Below are positions 54,641 to 64,000 of a DNA stretch of 64,000 bases, piece by piece. Below the pieces are notes generated by a model. The model made no database searches, was not told where the DNA came from, and saw nothing but the letters and a program-made list of their open reading frames with translations. The translations under genes were made by a program, and so were the position numbers. The stretch spans positions 15,662,660-15,726,659 of the forward strand of contig NC_087069.1 in the NCBI RefSeq assembly GCF_963678635.1, written 5' to 3'. The stretch comes from Symsagittifera roscoffensis (Eukaryota; Xenacoelomorpha; Acoela; Convolutidae). Numbering within the stretch: the first letter of the stretch is position 1; the number at the start of each line of letters is the position of its first letter.

Positions 54641-56499
54641 CTTCACTTATAAATTTTCAAACCAAATTTTGTTTGATTTAGGAATTTAATTGGAACAATT
54701 TTATCATCTATATTGATCCAATCATCCTTTTTTTGGTTTCAATTGTTGTCTTTTGATAAATATAAAATATCCGTGACAAGTTTCGTATCAAAAAAATTGT
54801 GCGTTCGTAAAGGGAATCAATTAAGTTTTTTAAAAGGTTTTTAAAATTCACAAGCATAAAATACCGGACAGAAAATACTTGAGTGAAACGGATTGAGATA
54901 AAAACGATATGAATCAGATGCGTGTTTGCAGGCGTGTTGCTTCTGTGTTAAATGCCAAGAATTACAAAAAAATAGCTTTTATGATTTGTCTAAACTTTGA
55001 TCCTATTAACTAGTGTACATACAAGTTTGACTTTAAACAAATTTGAGCCACTATTGAAAGACTATGATTTTTTTCACATGTATATCTGGTCTTCAGCGGC
55101 TAATTTATTATGTAGGTATTCATTTCCATCTGTTGAACTTAATTTTCTGATTATATATAGATAACAGTTACACAAATTCAAAAAGATTCCAAATTGAAAC
55201 TCTTTACAATTCAACCTGATACAAAGTAGCGGGCTTTGGTTATTTGCTGAGAAAAATATGATCTTAGGCGACGCTGTGTCTGATATATCAGAGACTGATA
55301 AGCAAATCATTCAACTACAATTGAATATATGTAAATATGTACGTGTCTAATACTTTCGTGAGAGTAAATATGCATTAGTTATTGTTTTTAGATATATGTG
55401 TATATATCTTCAGAAGTACAACAATAGTTAGCAGAATAGTTACAACTCAACCTACCTTTGAATCCAGAATCGTTAGGAACATCTTGAATAATCTTTTATG
55501 TAGAGTATCTGTACTATAAGCAAACCGAGTAATACATCAAAACTTAATAACAAATTTAAAATTCTATTATCTAATTCTATTGTGAGCGGCTTGTGATCGA
55601 AATTACACAAAAAAGTCAGATTTGTGAAAAACATTTCAGTTTGAAGTTTAGTTGTTTTTAATATTTAGATAGATCTAGTGGGATGCTTACAAATTTGAAT
55701 GTGTTTTTATATAATAAATTGTAGTACGGACAAAATGATTTCTCAATTTCTAAACCGTTGAAACTGTAATCATTTAGTGTACATTAGTTGCTGAAAATTT
55801 TTTTCTCGGATGTAATTTTGCTGTTGATCTGTTAATATGAAATTTGAATGCATTAAACAGTTATTAATTAATAAATACTGTGCTGAACTGACCAATTTTC
55901 TAATGTAATGCCTACTCATAAAATTGGATTTTGAAGTTTGAATTCAATAATTTGGTTGTAATTTTAAAACAATTTTCTAGCCAACGACATTTCAAGTTTT
56001 TTCACAGGCGTGCTGGAAGATTTGTTTTTCTCCCTTGCGACAATCTTGATTTTGGTCCAATCGACCAGATAAGATTTGGGAGCACAAAATTGAATTGGTT
56101 CTTAAGATATAAGTTTAAACTCGTATATTTTTGCGTATTAAAACACAATGAAATAAGAAAAAAATGAGATTCGGGCTTAATTTGATTTGCATTCAAAGTG
56201 ATTTAAAAATCAATTCATTTTTGAAAAAAAAAGCGCCCACTTTTTGACGATATGCGTAACATGCCTTCCACAAGAATTTTGACGAGTAATTGTTTTTTTT
56301 CTTAAACTTTTGGAGTGTCTGGATAGTCTGACCAGTAAGTTGAATCTTTTGAGTGCTCTGTGGGTATCAAAATTTCAAGTAATTGGTGAAATTCGTAGGC
56401 AAAGAAAACAATTAGCTCGGATATATTCTAGTTACAAGTTATGCCCAAAATCACCACGTACATAGCACTGTAAATTACCCTGACAGATTTCAAGCCGTC
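54641..56499. other. AT-rich DNA, no clear feature
   Basis: Short frames only (up to ~80 codons), with composition typical of random AT-rich DNA. No repeats shared with other parts of the window were noticed. Confidence 0.4.
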
Positions 56500-56699
56500 N
56501 NNNNNNNNNNNNNNNNNNNNNNNNNNNNNNNNNNNNNNNNNNNNNNNNNNNNNNNNNNNNNNNNNNNNNNNNNNNNNNNNNNNNNNNNNNNNNNNNNNNN
56601 NNNNNNNNNNNNNNNNNNNNNNNNNNNNNNNNNNNNNNNNNNNNNNNNNNNNNNNNNNNNNNNNNNNNNNNNNNNNNNNNNNNNNNNNNNNNNNNNNNN
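56500..56699. other. Assembly gap (200 Ns)
   Basis: Exactly 200 undetermined bases. It lies at the 3' end of the first Gypsy pol copy of the next array, so part of that integrase C-terminus and any LTR may be hidden or mis-joined here. Confidence 1.
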
Positions 56700-58050
56700 G
56701 ATCAATAAGTTTGTACGTAAACTCAGTGGGTTTATCAATAATTTGATATAGTCTTTTTTCGAATCGGTTGTATTTTTTTTAGATATTCCTTTTTGTGTTA
56801 TAAAATTTGGTTTGAAAACATATGCTCCAATTTTTAAATTTGTAGCTGGTATAAATCGTGATTTAGTTTGTGATTGAACCTTTTGTCTTTGTAGAAGTTT
56901 TTTGGCTACTTTACGATAAAATTCATCGTGTTTTATCTTGATTAAAATCCACTACAATGTGTGTCGGGTCGGAAGCTAATTTTAAGATTTTCGGGTGATC
57001 AAAAAGATCTTTATCGTGCACATTTAATAGTAGATTGTAACAAATTGATTTTTTTTGTAGGTTGATAAAAACGTTGTGCATTTTTGAGAAAATTGCTTTG
57101 AACATTTTTGGTTTTCGTGGTTTTTGATTAAAAACCATTTCATATAATGATAGTCCTAAAGTTATGATTATTTGTGATTTTTAAAATAGGGGGAATATCA
57201 CGTCTGTTGACATCTCGGTATATTTATTATTATTTCCATTAAAGATACATCTAAGGTAATCCCGTTGTGAAAGGTTCATACCTTCGACTAAACCATTAGT
57301 CCATGGGGCATAAGATGTTCGGTTTTATGTCTAATGTAATAAAGATGGCATAATATGATGATTTCATTATAAATGAGGTCAGTGCCATTGCCTGTGACAA
57401 GTTTTTCTCTTATTCCAAAATTAACTATCCAATGTTCGTAAAGTGTTGTATATAACCTTACAAATCAGCGTTACAATGAGGTACATGAATGAGAGCTACA
57501 TAGTGAGTAAATTCATCAACTTTTATCATTATAAAAAAATTTCCTTCTGAGGAGTGCGGTATAGGGCGTTTTGTATCAATTGAGATTCTGTGGTTGAATA
57601 AAAATTTTGTCTTTCAACGTCTTGTTTTTCTGCCAATTGTATTCGGTGTGGGTATGGTTTATTTATTTGACATAATATGAAATCTTTAGATAGAACTTTT
57701 TTAATCCAAATTAGTGCATTTGGAAAGAAAAAATTTTGAACATGTTTTTTTTATGATCCTGCATGTCCTTTTGCTTTTAAAGAATCGGAGATATGAAAAG
57801 CTAGGAGTATCATTATTAACTGTAGACAGGGTTGTTTTAGCTCAGAGGTTTGTTGCATCTAAGATGTCAGTATTTTCATTTATTTTTGTGTTATTGAATT
57901 TTCTAAAATGTCTAGGAAAAGTTTTATTTCCTAGAATTGTGATATCTGCTTTGACAGGTTTTGTTTTAGATTTGTGCCAATATTTTTGTTTGACTGATGA
58001 CAGGGTCAAGGTTTTGATATTTTTGTATTATTTCCAGTGTTTTTTTTTGT
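56700..58050 (-). pseudogene. Linker and integrase, copy A
   Basis: The linker (58050-57900) gives YQNLDPVIRQ. The zinc-binding region lies at about 57790-57640. The core has IMIKVDEFTHYV (first Asp) and LVTGNGTDL, where the second catalytic Asp is Gly (codon 57390-57392). 57138-56923 gives MVFNQKPRKPKMFKAIFSKM and SICYNLLLNVHDKDLFDHPK. The C-terminal part, to the gap, has FYRKVAKKLLQRQKVQ and SRFIPATNLKIGAYVFKPNF. Frames shift repeatedly; integrase is inactive. Confidence 0.7.
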
Positions 58051-58469
58051 AGTTGGTAGAAAAATGTTTTCGAGTTTTTCTGTTTTTGAAAGGAGTATAT
58101 TGTTTAAAGGATTTTGTAAACTAAAAATTTGATTTATAGTGCATTTTGAGTCTAAGTCTGGGGCTCCTGATAGAATGATAAACTTATATTATCAGTTAAG
58201 TTTTGTTTTTCTGTTAAAAGGAAGAGGTCTTTTCCATACAGTTTTAATTTAACTGGTTTGTGTTGTGTGTTGTTTTTAATCCATGATGAATATGGTATCG
58301 GTTTCAATGTAGAGTTTCCTAATAAGTCTACTTCGTAATGATTGTTTTGGCAATCAAATTTTAATGGGAAATGTTGTAACGTTTTTTTTCTGCATTGTCA
58401 AGATCGGTTTTTATTGCATATTTTCATTCTGGTCATGGTGATTTTTCGTCTTTTGCAAGAAATATTTAT

Positions 58470-58990
58470 ATGTTTTGTGGTTTTTCTACTGTCGTTTTCC
58501 TTATTTTAATTCAGGTGGTATATTTCGACTGAGTGTATCTGGTAATGTAAGATTTGTTCCTGCAGTCCAAACTACATGTAAGTTTTGAAATTTTTTAAAA
58601 ATTAGTTGAGATCTATAAAATCTAAGGTTTGGATTTGATTTTGCGTAAATAGGAAATCTATAGCTTTAAGATCTGTGAATAAAACTGTTAGATGTTTTGT
58701 TTCAAAATTTAAAAACTCATATTCTGTAGGAGTATAAATTATAGCTGTGTATTCTCTCATAAACGTAGAGGCTCTATGTTCAGCTTGCTTGTGTAATAAT
58801 TTTGAATTTAATGAGCTAAAGTTGTTTTTATTTGTACCTTTGTGTGATTGTAATAAAGCTGCGCCGATACCAGAATTTGAAGCGTTACAGGTTTTGATAT
58901 TATTGTATTATTTCCCGTGTTTTTTTCTGTAGATCTGGGATCTGGGATCTTTTTCGATATTTGTTCACTGAGAGGAGTCTTATCTTCATC
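58470..58990 (-). pseudogene. RNase H domain, copy A
   Basis: The trace reads LSEQISKKIPDP, then CNASNSGIGAALLQSHKGTN, HRASTFMREYTAIIYTPTEY and EFL, then VVWTAGTNLTLPDTLSR near the end. The first catalytic Asp (usual D-A-S) is Asn. A ~44-base patch at 58889-58932, just before NAS, copies the linker sequence from 58007-58050. Confidence 0.65.
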
Positions 58991-58999
58991 AAAACTTTT

Positions 59000-59430
59000 C
59001 TGGTGTTCTAATATCCATTAAACATTATTTTGTTGTCTTAAGATATCATAACGTGGTCTAAAAACAATTGTTTTTTTAAACATATTTACTTTAAAGTTTA
59101 GCATTACAATGAATCCTTGGATTTTCTTTTTATTTGATGAAGGGTGAAAACTTAATATAGCAACTAAGCGAGATTCTAATGGAGTGATTGTGTTTCCTTC
59201 AAAAAAAATGTCCAAGAAACTTAACAGTGGTGAGAGGGAAACGTGATTTATCTGATGCTTCTTTCATGTTGTCTTTAAGTTAGATTTGGTTAAAATTTTC
59301 GAGTATCTTAAACATCTCGTGTTTTGTTTGTGACTGCATGAAAAGATCGTCCAAATATGTTATGACGTTTTTACTGAGAATGTTTTGTCAAATTTTGCTC
59401 ACAAATGCTGGAAAAGTTACTGGTTTTTTG
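59000..59430 (-). pseudogene. RT palm with YLDD and connection domain, copy A
   Basis: The minus strand reads KPVTFPAFVSKI, then NVITYLDDLFMQSQTKHEMF, which is the RT catalytic box with both aspartates, then ENFNQI. After a frame change, 59215-59018 has EGNTITPLESRLVAILSFHP, SNKKKIQGF and YDILRQQNN, the conserved region linking RT to RNase H. The RT fingers are missing because the copy is truncated at 59430. Confidence 0.7.
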
Positions 59431-61121
59431 GACATAGTGAGTAAATTTATCAAATTTTATCATTGTATAGGAATTTTCTTCTGAGGATTGTGGTATAGGG
59501 CGTTTTGTATCAAATGAGATTCTGTGATTGAAATGAAAACTTTGTCCTTTAAAGTCTTGTTTTTCTGCCAATTGTTTTTGGTGTGGATATGGTTTATTTA
59601 ATTGACATAAAATGCAATCTTTACAAAGAACTTTTATCCAATTTAGTGCATTTGGAAAGTAAAAATTTTGAAGAGAATTAGAATATGTTTTTTTTATCCT
59701 GCTTGTCCTTTTGCTTTTAAAGAATCGGAGATTTGAAAAGCTAGGAGTATCATTATTAACGGTATACAGGGTTCAGTTAGCTCAGAGGTTTATTACATCT
59801 AAGATGTCAGTATTTTCATTTTTTGTTGTGTTATTAAATTTTCTAAAATGTCTAAAAAGTGTTTTATTTCCTTGAATTGTGATATCTGCTTTGACAGGTT
59901 TTGTTTTAGATTTGTGCCAATATTTTTGTTTGACTGATGACAGGGTCAAGGTTTTGATATTTTTGTATTATTTCCAGTGTTTTTTTTCTGTAGTTGGTAG
60001 AAAATTGTTTTCAAATTTTTCTGTTTTTGAAAGGAGTAAATTGTCTGAAGTATTTTGTAAGCTAAAAATTTGATTTATAGTGCATTTCTTGTCTAAATCT
60101 GGGGTCCTGATGAAATTATATTATCAGTTAAGTTTTTTTTCTATTAAAGGGAAGAGGTCTTTTTTATACATTTTTAGTTTAAATGGTTTGTGTTGTGTGT
60201 TGTTTTTAATCCATGATGAATATGGCATCGGTTTGAATATAGAGTTTTCTAAAAAGTCTACTTCGTAATGATTGATTTTTTTAGCTTTACAATAATACGT
60301 GTTAACTTTTCCTAGAATATTAACACGTTTTTATGTCTAAAAAGTGTTTTATTTCCTAGAATTGTGATATCTGCTTTTACAGGTTTTGTTTTAGATTTGT
60401 GCCAATATTTTTGTTTGACTGATGACAGGGTAAAGGTTTTGATATTTTTGTATTATTTGCAGTGTTTTTTTTCTGTAGTTGGTAGAAAAATGTTTTCAAA
60501 TTTTTCTGTTTTTGAAAGGAGTAAATTGTCTGAAGTATTTTGTAAACTAAAAATTTGATTTATAGTGCATTTCTTGTCTAAATCTGGGGTCCTGATGAAA
60601 TTATATTATCAGTTAAGTTTTTTTTTCTATTAAAGGGAAGAGGTCTTTCTGATACATTTTTAGTTTAAATGGTTTGTGTTGTGTGTTGTTTTTAATCCAT
60701 GATGAATATGGCATCGGTTTGAATATAGAGTTTTCTAAAAAATCTACTTCGTAATGATAGTTTTGGCTTTACAATAATACGTGTTAACTTTTCCAATGCG
60801 TGGTATCCAATTTTACTCATGTAGATCATAAGTTTAACGTCCGTGTGCCCCATAGAACGGGTAATTATTGTCTAGTTTTATATAATTTTGGTATCTTTCA
60901 ACTTCTGCTTAATGCGCAGAGACTGGAGAGACTTGAAAATTTACTAGTTTACGATTCGTGCCTTTGTTCGTAATTATTTTTAATTGTTTCAGTTCGTTTT
61001 TATAACCTTCGGGGTTAGGATTTAAGAGTCTTTCGATGTTGCTTTGGAAAAGGATTCGTGGTCGAGTCTACTTTTGTTTCCATTTGAGACTTGGGAATAA
61101 TTAACTTTTTTCTCTAAAAAA
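59431..61121 (-). mobile_element. AT-rich Ty3/Gypsy pol, copy B: integrase start and linker, rearranged
   Basis: 59571-59435 encodes AEKQDFKGQSFHFNHRISFD and SYTMIKFDKFTHYV (integrase N-terminus with the first Asp). It then switches mid-core to RT sequence of copy A. Upstream come the zinc-binding region and a linker that is tandemly duplicated (59850-60790). The upstream end, 60791-61121, is not pol-like. Frames there give KTLK, NPEGYKNELKQLKIITNKG and KVDSTTNPFPKQ, perhaps gag-derived, but I cannot confirm this. Confidence 0.6.
59850..60790 (-). repeat. ~482-bp tandem duplication of the pol linker
   Basis: The stretch starting CTAAAAAGTGTTTTATTTCC at about 59852 restarts at about 60338, and both copies run to AATACGTGTTAACTTTTCC (60304 and 60788). 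The units differ at only a few positions, so the duplication is recent relative to element decay. Confidence 0.85.
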
Positions 61122-62193
61122 TTCGCTGTGAGTTTATTTCCTGTTGAGGTTGTAGCTCCTGCATTTGATGAAATGTTGATTCACATTGGGTTTTTTAGTT
61201 TATTGCGTATTTATGTAGTGTTCTTTGTTCATATGGTGACAGTCCTAAAGTTGTGGTTGTTTGTGAATTATACGCTAGGGGAATAGTTTCACGTCGTTTG
61301 ACAATTCGGTGTATTTATTATCATTTCCATTAATGATACTTCTAAGGTATTCCTATTGTGAACGGTTCTTACCTTCGACTAAACCAGTAGTCCATGGGGA
61401 GTAAGATGTTCGGATTTATGTCTAATGTATAAAGATGGCATAATATGATGATTTCATTATTTATGAGTTCAGTGCCATTGCCTGTGACAAGTTTTTCTGT
61501 TAATCCAAAATTAGCTATCCAATGTTCGTAAAGTGTTGTATATAACCTTACAAATCAGCGTCAAAAAGAGGTACATGAATGAGAGCTACATAGTGAGTAA
61601 ATTCATCAACTTTTATCAATATATAAGAATGTCCTTTTGAGGAGTGCGGTATAGGGCGTTTTGCATTAATTGAGATTCTGTGGTTGAATAAAAATTTTGT
61701 TTTTTAAAATCTTGTTTTTCTGCCAATTGTTTTTGGTGTGGGCATGGTTTATTTATTTGACATAATATGATATCGTTACAAAGAACTTTTATCCAAATTA
61801 GTGAGTTTGGAATGTAAAAATTTTGAACAAAGATAAAAATAAGTTTTTTTTTCCGATCCTGCATGTCCTTTTGTATTTGAAGAATAGGAGATATGAAAAG
61901 CTAGGAGTTTCATTATTAACGGTAGACAGGGTACTTTTAGTTCAGAGGTTTGTCATTCTGAGATGTTAGTACTTTCTTTTATTGTTGTGTCATCAAAATT
62001 TCTAAATTATCTAAAAAGTAATTTGTATCCTAGATTTGTGATATCTGCTTTTACAGATTTTGTTTTATATTTATGCCAAATTTTGAGTTGTCTGATGACA
62101 GGGTCAAGGTTTTGATTTTTTGTAGTAAGCCCAGTGTTATTTTTTCTGTAGTTGGTAGAAAAATGTTTTCAATTTCTGTTTTTCTGTAAAAAT
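61122..62193 (-). mobile_element. AT-rich Ty3/Gypsy pol, copy C: integrase core, zinc finger, linker
   Basis: A unit of ~1072 bases starting TTCGCTGTGAG, which restarts at 62194. The frame 61864-61616 encodes FYIPNSLIWIKVLCNDIILC, then INKPCPHQKQLAEKQDF, the integrase zinc-binding region. The core follows with GNG in place of DNG (codon 61480-61482). At its low-coordinate end the core breaks after LGLSPYE, at the same point as copy D, and continues into an unrelated sequence. Confidence 0.65.
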
Positions 62194-64000
62194 TTCGCTG
62201 TGAGTTTATGACCTGTTAAGGTTGTGGCTCCTGCATTTGAATAAATTGCTTATTAACATTGGGTTTTTTGGTTTATTGCGTATTTATGTAGTGTTCTTTG
62301 TTCATATGGTGATAGTCCTAAAGTTGTGATTAATTGTGAATTATAAGCTAGGGGGAATAGTTTCGCGCGTTTGACAATTCGGTATATTTATTATCATTTC
62401 CATTAATGATACATCTGAGGTATTCCGGTTGTGAACGGTTCATACATCGACTAACCATTAGTCGATGGGGCATAAGATGTTCACGGTTTATGTCTAATGT
62501 AATAAATATGGCAAAATATGATGAATTCATTATTTATGAATTCAGTGCCATTGCCTCTGACAAGGAATTCTGTTAATCCAAGTTTAGCTATCCAGTGTTC
62601 GTAAAGTGGTGTGTATAACCTTACAACTAAGCAATGCGATACATAATTGAGTTCTACATAGTGAGTAAATTCATCAACTATTATCATTAAAAAAAGAGTT
62701 TCTTTCTGAGGAGTATGGTATAAGGCCTTTTGTATCAAATGAGTTTCTGTTGTTGAAATATAAACTTTGTCATTTAAAGTCTTGTTTTCCAGCCAAATAT
62801 TTTTGATGTGGGTATGTTTTATTTAATGGACATGCTATGCAGTCGTTACATAGAACTTTTATCCAAATTAGTGCGTTTGGAAAGTAAAAATTTTGAACAA
62901 AAGTAAAATAGGTTTTTTCTGATCCTGCATACCCTTTTGTAATTGAAGAATAAGAGATATGAAAAACTAGGAGTATCTTTATAAACGGTAGACAGGGTTT
63001 TTTTTTAGTTCAGAGGTTTGTTATTCTAAGATGTTAGTGTTTTTTTTTTATTGTTGTGTCAATAAAATTTCTAAATTATCTAAGAGGTAATATATATCCT
63101 AGAGTTGTGATATCTGCTTTTACAGATTTTGTTTTTTATTTGTGCCAAGATTTGAGTTATTTGATGACAGGGTCAAGGTTTTGCTTTTTTTGTAGTAAAC
63201 CCAGTGTTGTTTTTTCTGTAGTTGGTCGAAAAACATTTTCAATTTCTGTTTTTGAAAGAAGTATTTTGTCTACAGGACTTTGTAAACTAAAAGTTTGATT
63301 TATAGTGAATTTTGAGTCTAAATCTGAGGGTCTTGATAAAATTATATTATCAGTTAAGTTTTCGTTTTTTTTAGAGGGAAGAGGACTTTTACATTCATTT
63401 TTAGTTTAAGTGGTTTGTGTTGTGTGTTGTTTTTAATCCATGATGATTATGGTATTGGTTTGAATGTAGAGTATCCTAACAAGTCTACTTCGTCATGATT
63501 ATTTTGGCGATCAAATTTTAATAGGAAGTGTGGTAACTATTTTTGCATTGTTAAGATCGGTTTTTACTGCATATTCACATTCTGGTCATGGTGATCTTTC
63601 GTCTTTTGCAAGAAAGAATTTTATCTTTTGTGGTTTTTCTACTGTGATTTTCCTTGTTTTAATTCAGGTGATATATTTCGACTGAGTGTATATGGTAATG
63701 CAAGACTTTTTCCTGCAGTCCAAACTATATGTATGTTTGGAATTATTTTAAAAATTAGTTGAGATCTATAAAATCTAAGGTTTGGATTTGATTTTGCATA
63801 AATAGCAAAACTATAGGTTTAAGATCTGTGAATAAAATTGTTGGATGTTTTGATTCAAGGCTTAAAAATTCATATTCTATAAGAGTATAAATTATAGCTG
63901 TGCATTCTCTCATAACTGTTGAGGCTCTATGTTCAGCTTGTGTAATAATCTTGAATTTGTTGAGCTAAAGTTGATTTTATCTGTAACTTTGTGTGATTGT
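62194..64000 (-). mobile_element. AT-rich Ty3/Gypsy pol, copy D: RNase H to integrase core
   Basis: The high-coordinate end, cut by the window, gives QSHK and TKINFSS-like RNase H traces, as in copy A. A linker at 63540-62940 and the zinc-binding region at 62940-62760 follow. 62738-62481 encodes MIIVDEFTHYVELN (first Asp), LYEHWIAKLGLTEFLVRGNG and TEFINNEF (second Asp replaced by Gly, codon 62553-62555). 62530-62348 has MNRSQPEYLRCIINGNDNKY. The integrase breaks after LGLSPYE at about 62310, shared with copy C. Confidence 0.7.

Larger units (their letters stand above)
56700..59430 (-). mobile_element. AT-rich Ty3/Gypsy pol, copy A: RT to integrase C-terminus
   Basis: Second, unrelated Gypsy family. 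From high to low coordinates it contains RT palm, connection, RNase H, linker, integrase zinc finger, core and C-terminal domain, in the correct order. It begins abruptly inside RT at about 59430, joined to an integrase piece of copy B, and ends at the assembly gap. Codon use is extremely AT-rich, unlike the GC-balanced macro-domain element, implying a different lineage. Confidence 0.75.

Noticed and set aside
56490-56738. 82-codon minus-strand frame
   Set aside because: Almost entirely translated Ns across the assembly gap.
60790-60870. Tyrosine-recombinase-like signature (MGHTDVKLMIYMSK) on the minus strand
   Set aside because: One residue short between His and Tyr, flanked by stops, with no upstream Arg box; probably chance.

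Overview
The window looks like repeat-dense heterochromatin from an animal, most likely an invertebrate. I base this on LTR retrotransposons of the Ty3/Gypsy type, Penelope-like elements (PLEs), several minisatellites, a kilobase of (GA)n/(GATA)n, strong AT bias outside the elements and a 200-base assembly gap. I see no convincing intact host gene, no tRNA or rRNA, and nothing bacterial. Species cannot be named from the sequence. Nearly everything protein-like is broken by frameshifts and stops, so most entries are pseudogenes read by joining pieces in different frames.

Layout. 1-3570 (+) is a fragment of a large Gypsy-like element: a macro domain, then the start of a second ORF. 3571-18660 (-) is a second, divergent copy of the same family. 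Read from high to low coordinates it holds gag, protease, a deletion where RT and RNase H should be, integrase, macro domain, then a ~8 kb second ORF carrying an SGNH/GDSL-type domain and long uncharacterised blocks. 19415-19700 is a 25-bp minisatellite. 20170-30262 (-) holds two tandem Penelope-like elements with RT, a PHD-like zinc finger and GIY-YIG endonuclease remnants, separated by fragments of the same family. 30770-33420 is a 35-bp minisatellite with higher-order structure. 33850-49100 (+) is a third copy of the macro-domain Gypsy element, the most complete in gene order: gag end, protease, duplicated RT, RNase H, integrase, macro, ORF2. 49560-51545 is simple and tandem repeats. 51546-56499 is AT-rich DNA with at most one possible exon. 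56500-56699 is Ns. 56700-64000 (-) is a pile-up of four truncated copies of an unrelated AT-rich Gypsy pol.

The most unusual content is the repeated association of an LTR-retrotransposon Pol with a C-terminal macro domain of the TARG1/OARD1 type. It is followed by a very long extra ORF containing an SGNH-hydrolase-like domain and other conserved blocks of unknown function. In the minus copy the macro domain is in the same frame as the integrase, with only two in-frame stops between them. The three copies lie in two orientations and preserve the same gene order, so this is an element architecture rather than a chance junction. ORF2 occupies the position where env sits in errantiviruses, but I see no signal or fusion peptide in it.

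The decay patterns give a history. The YVDD box was lost before the RT in the third copy was duplicated. The second catalytic aspartate of the integrase is glycine in every scorable copy of the 56.7-64 kb pile-up. The PLE copies lack the RT catalytic box. Much of this array therefore probably grew by segmental duplication after the elements were dead.
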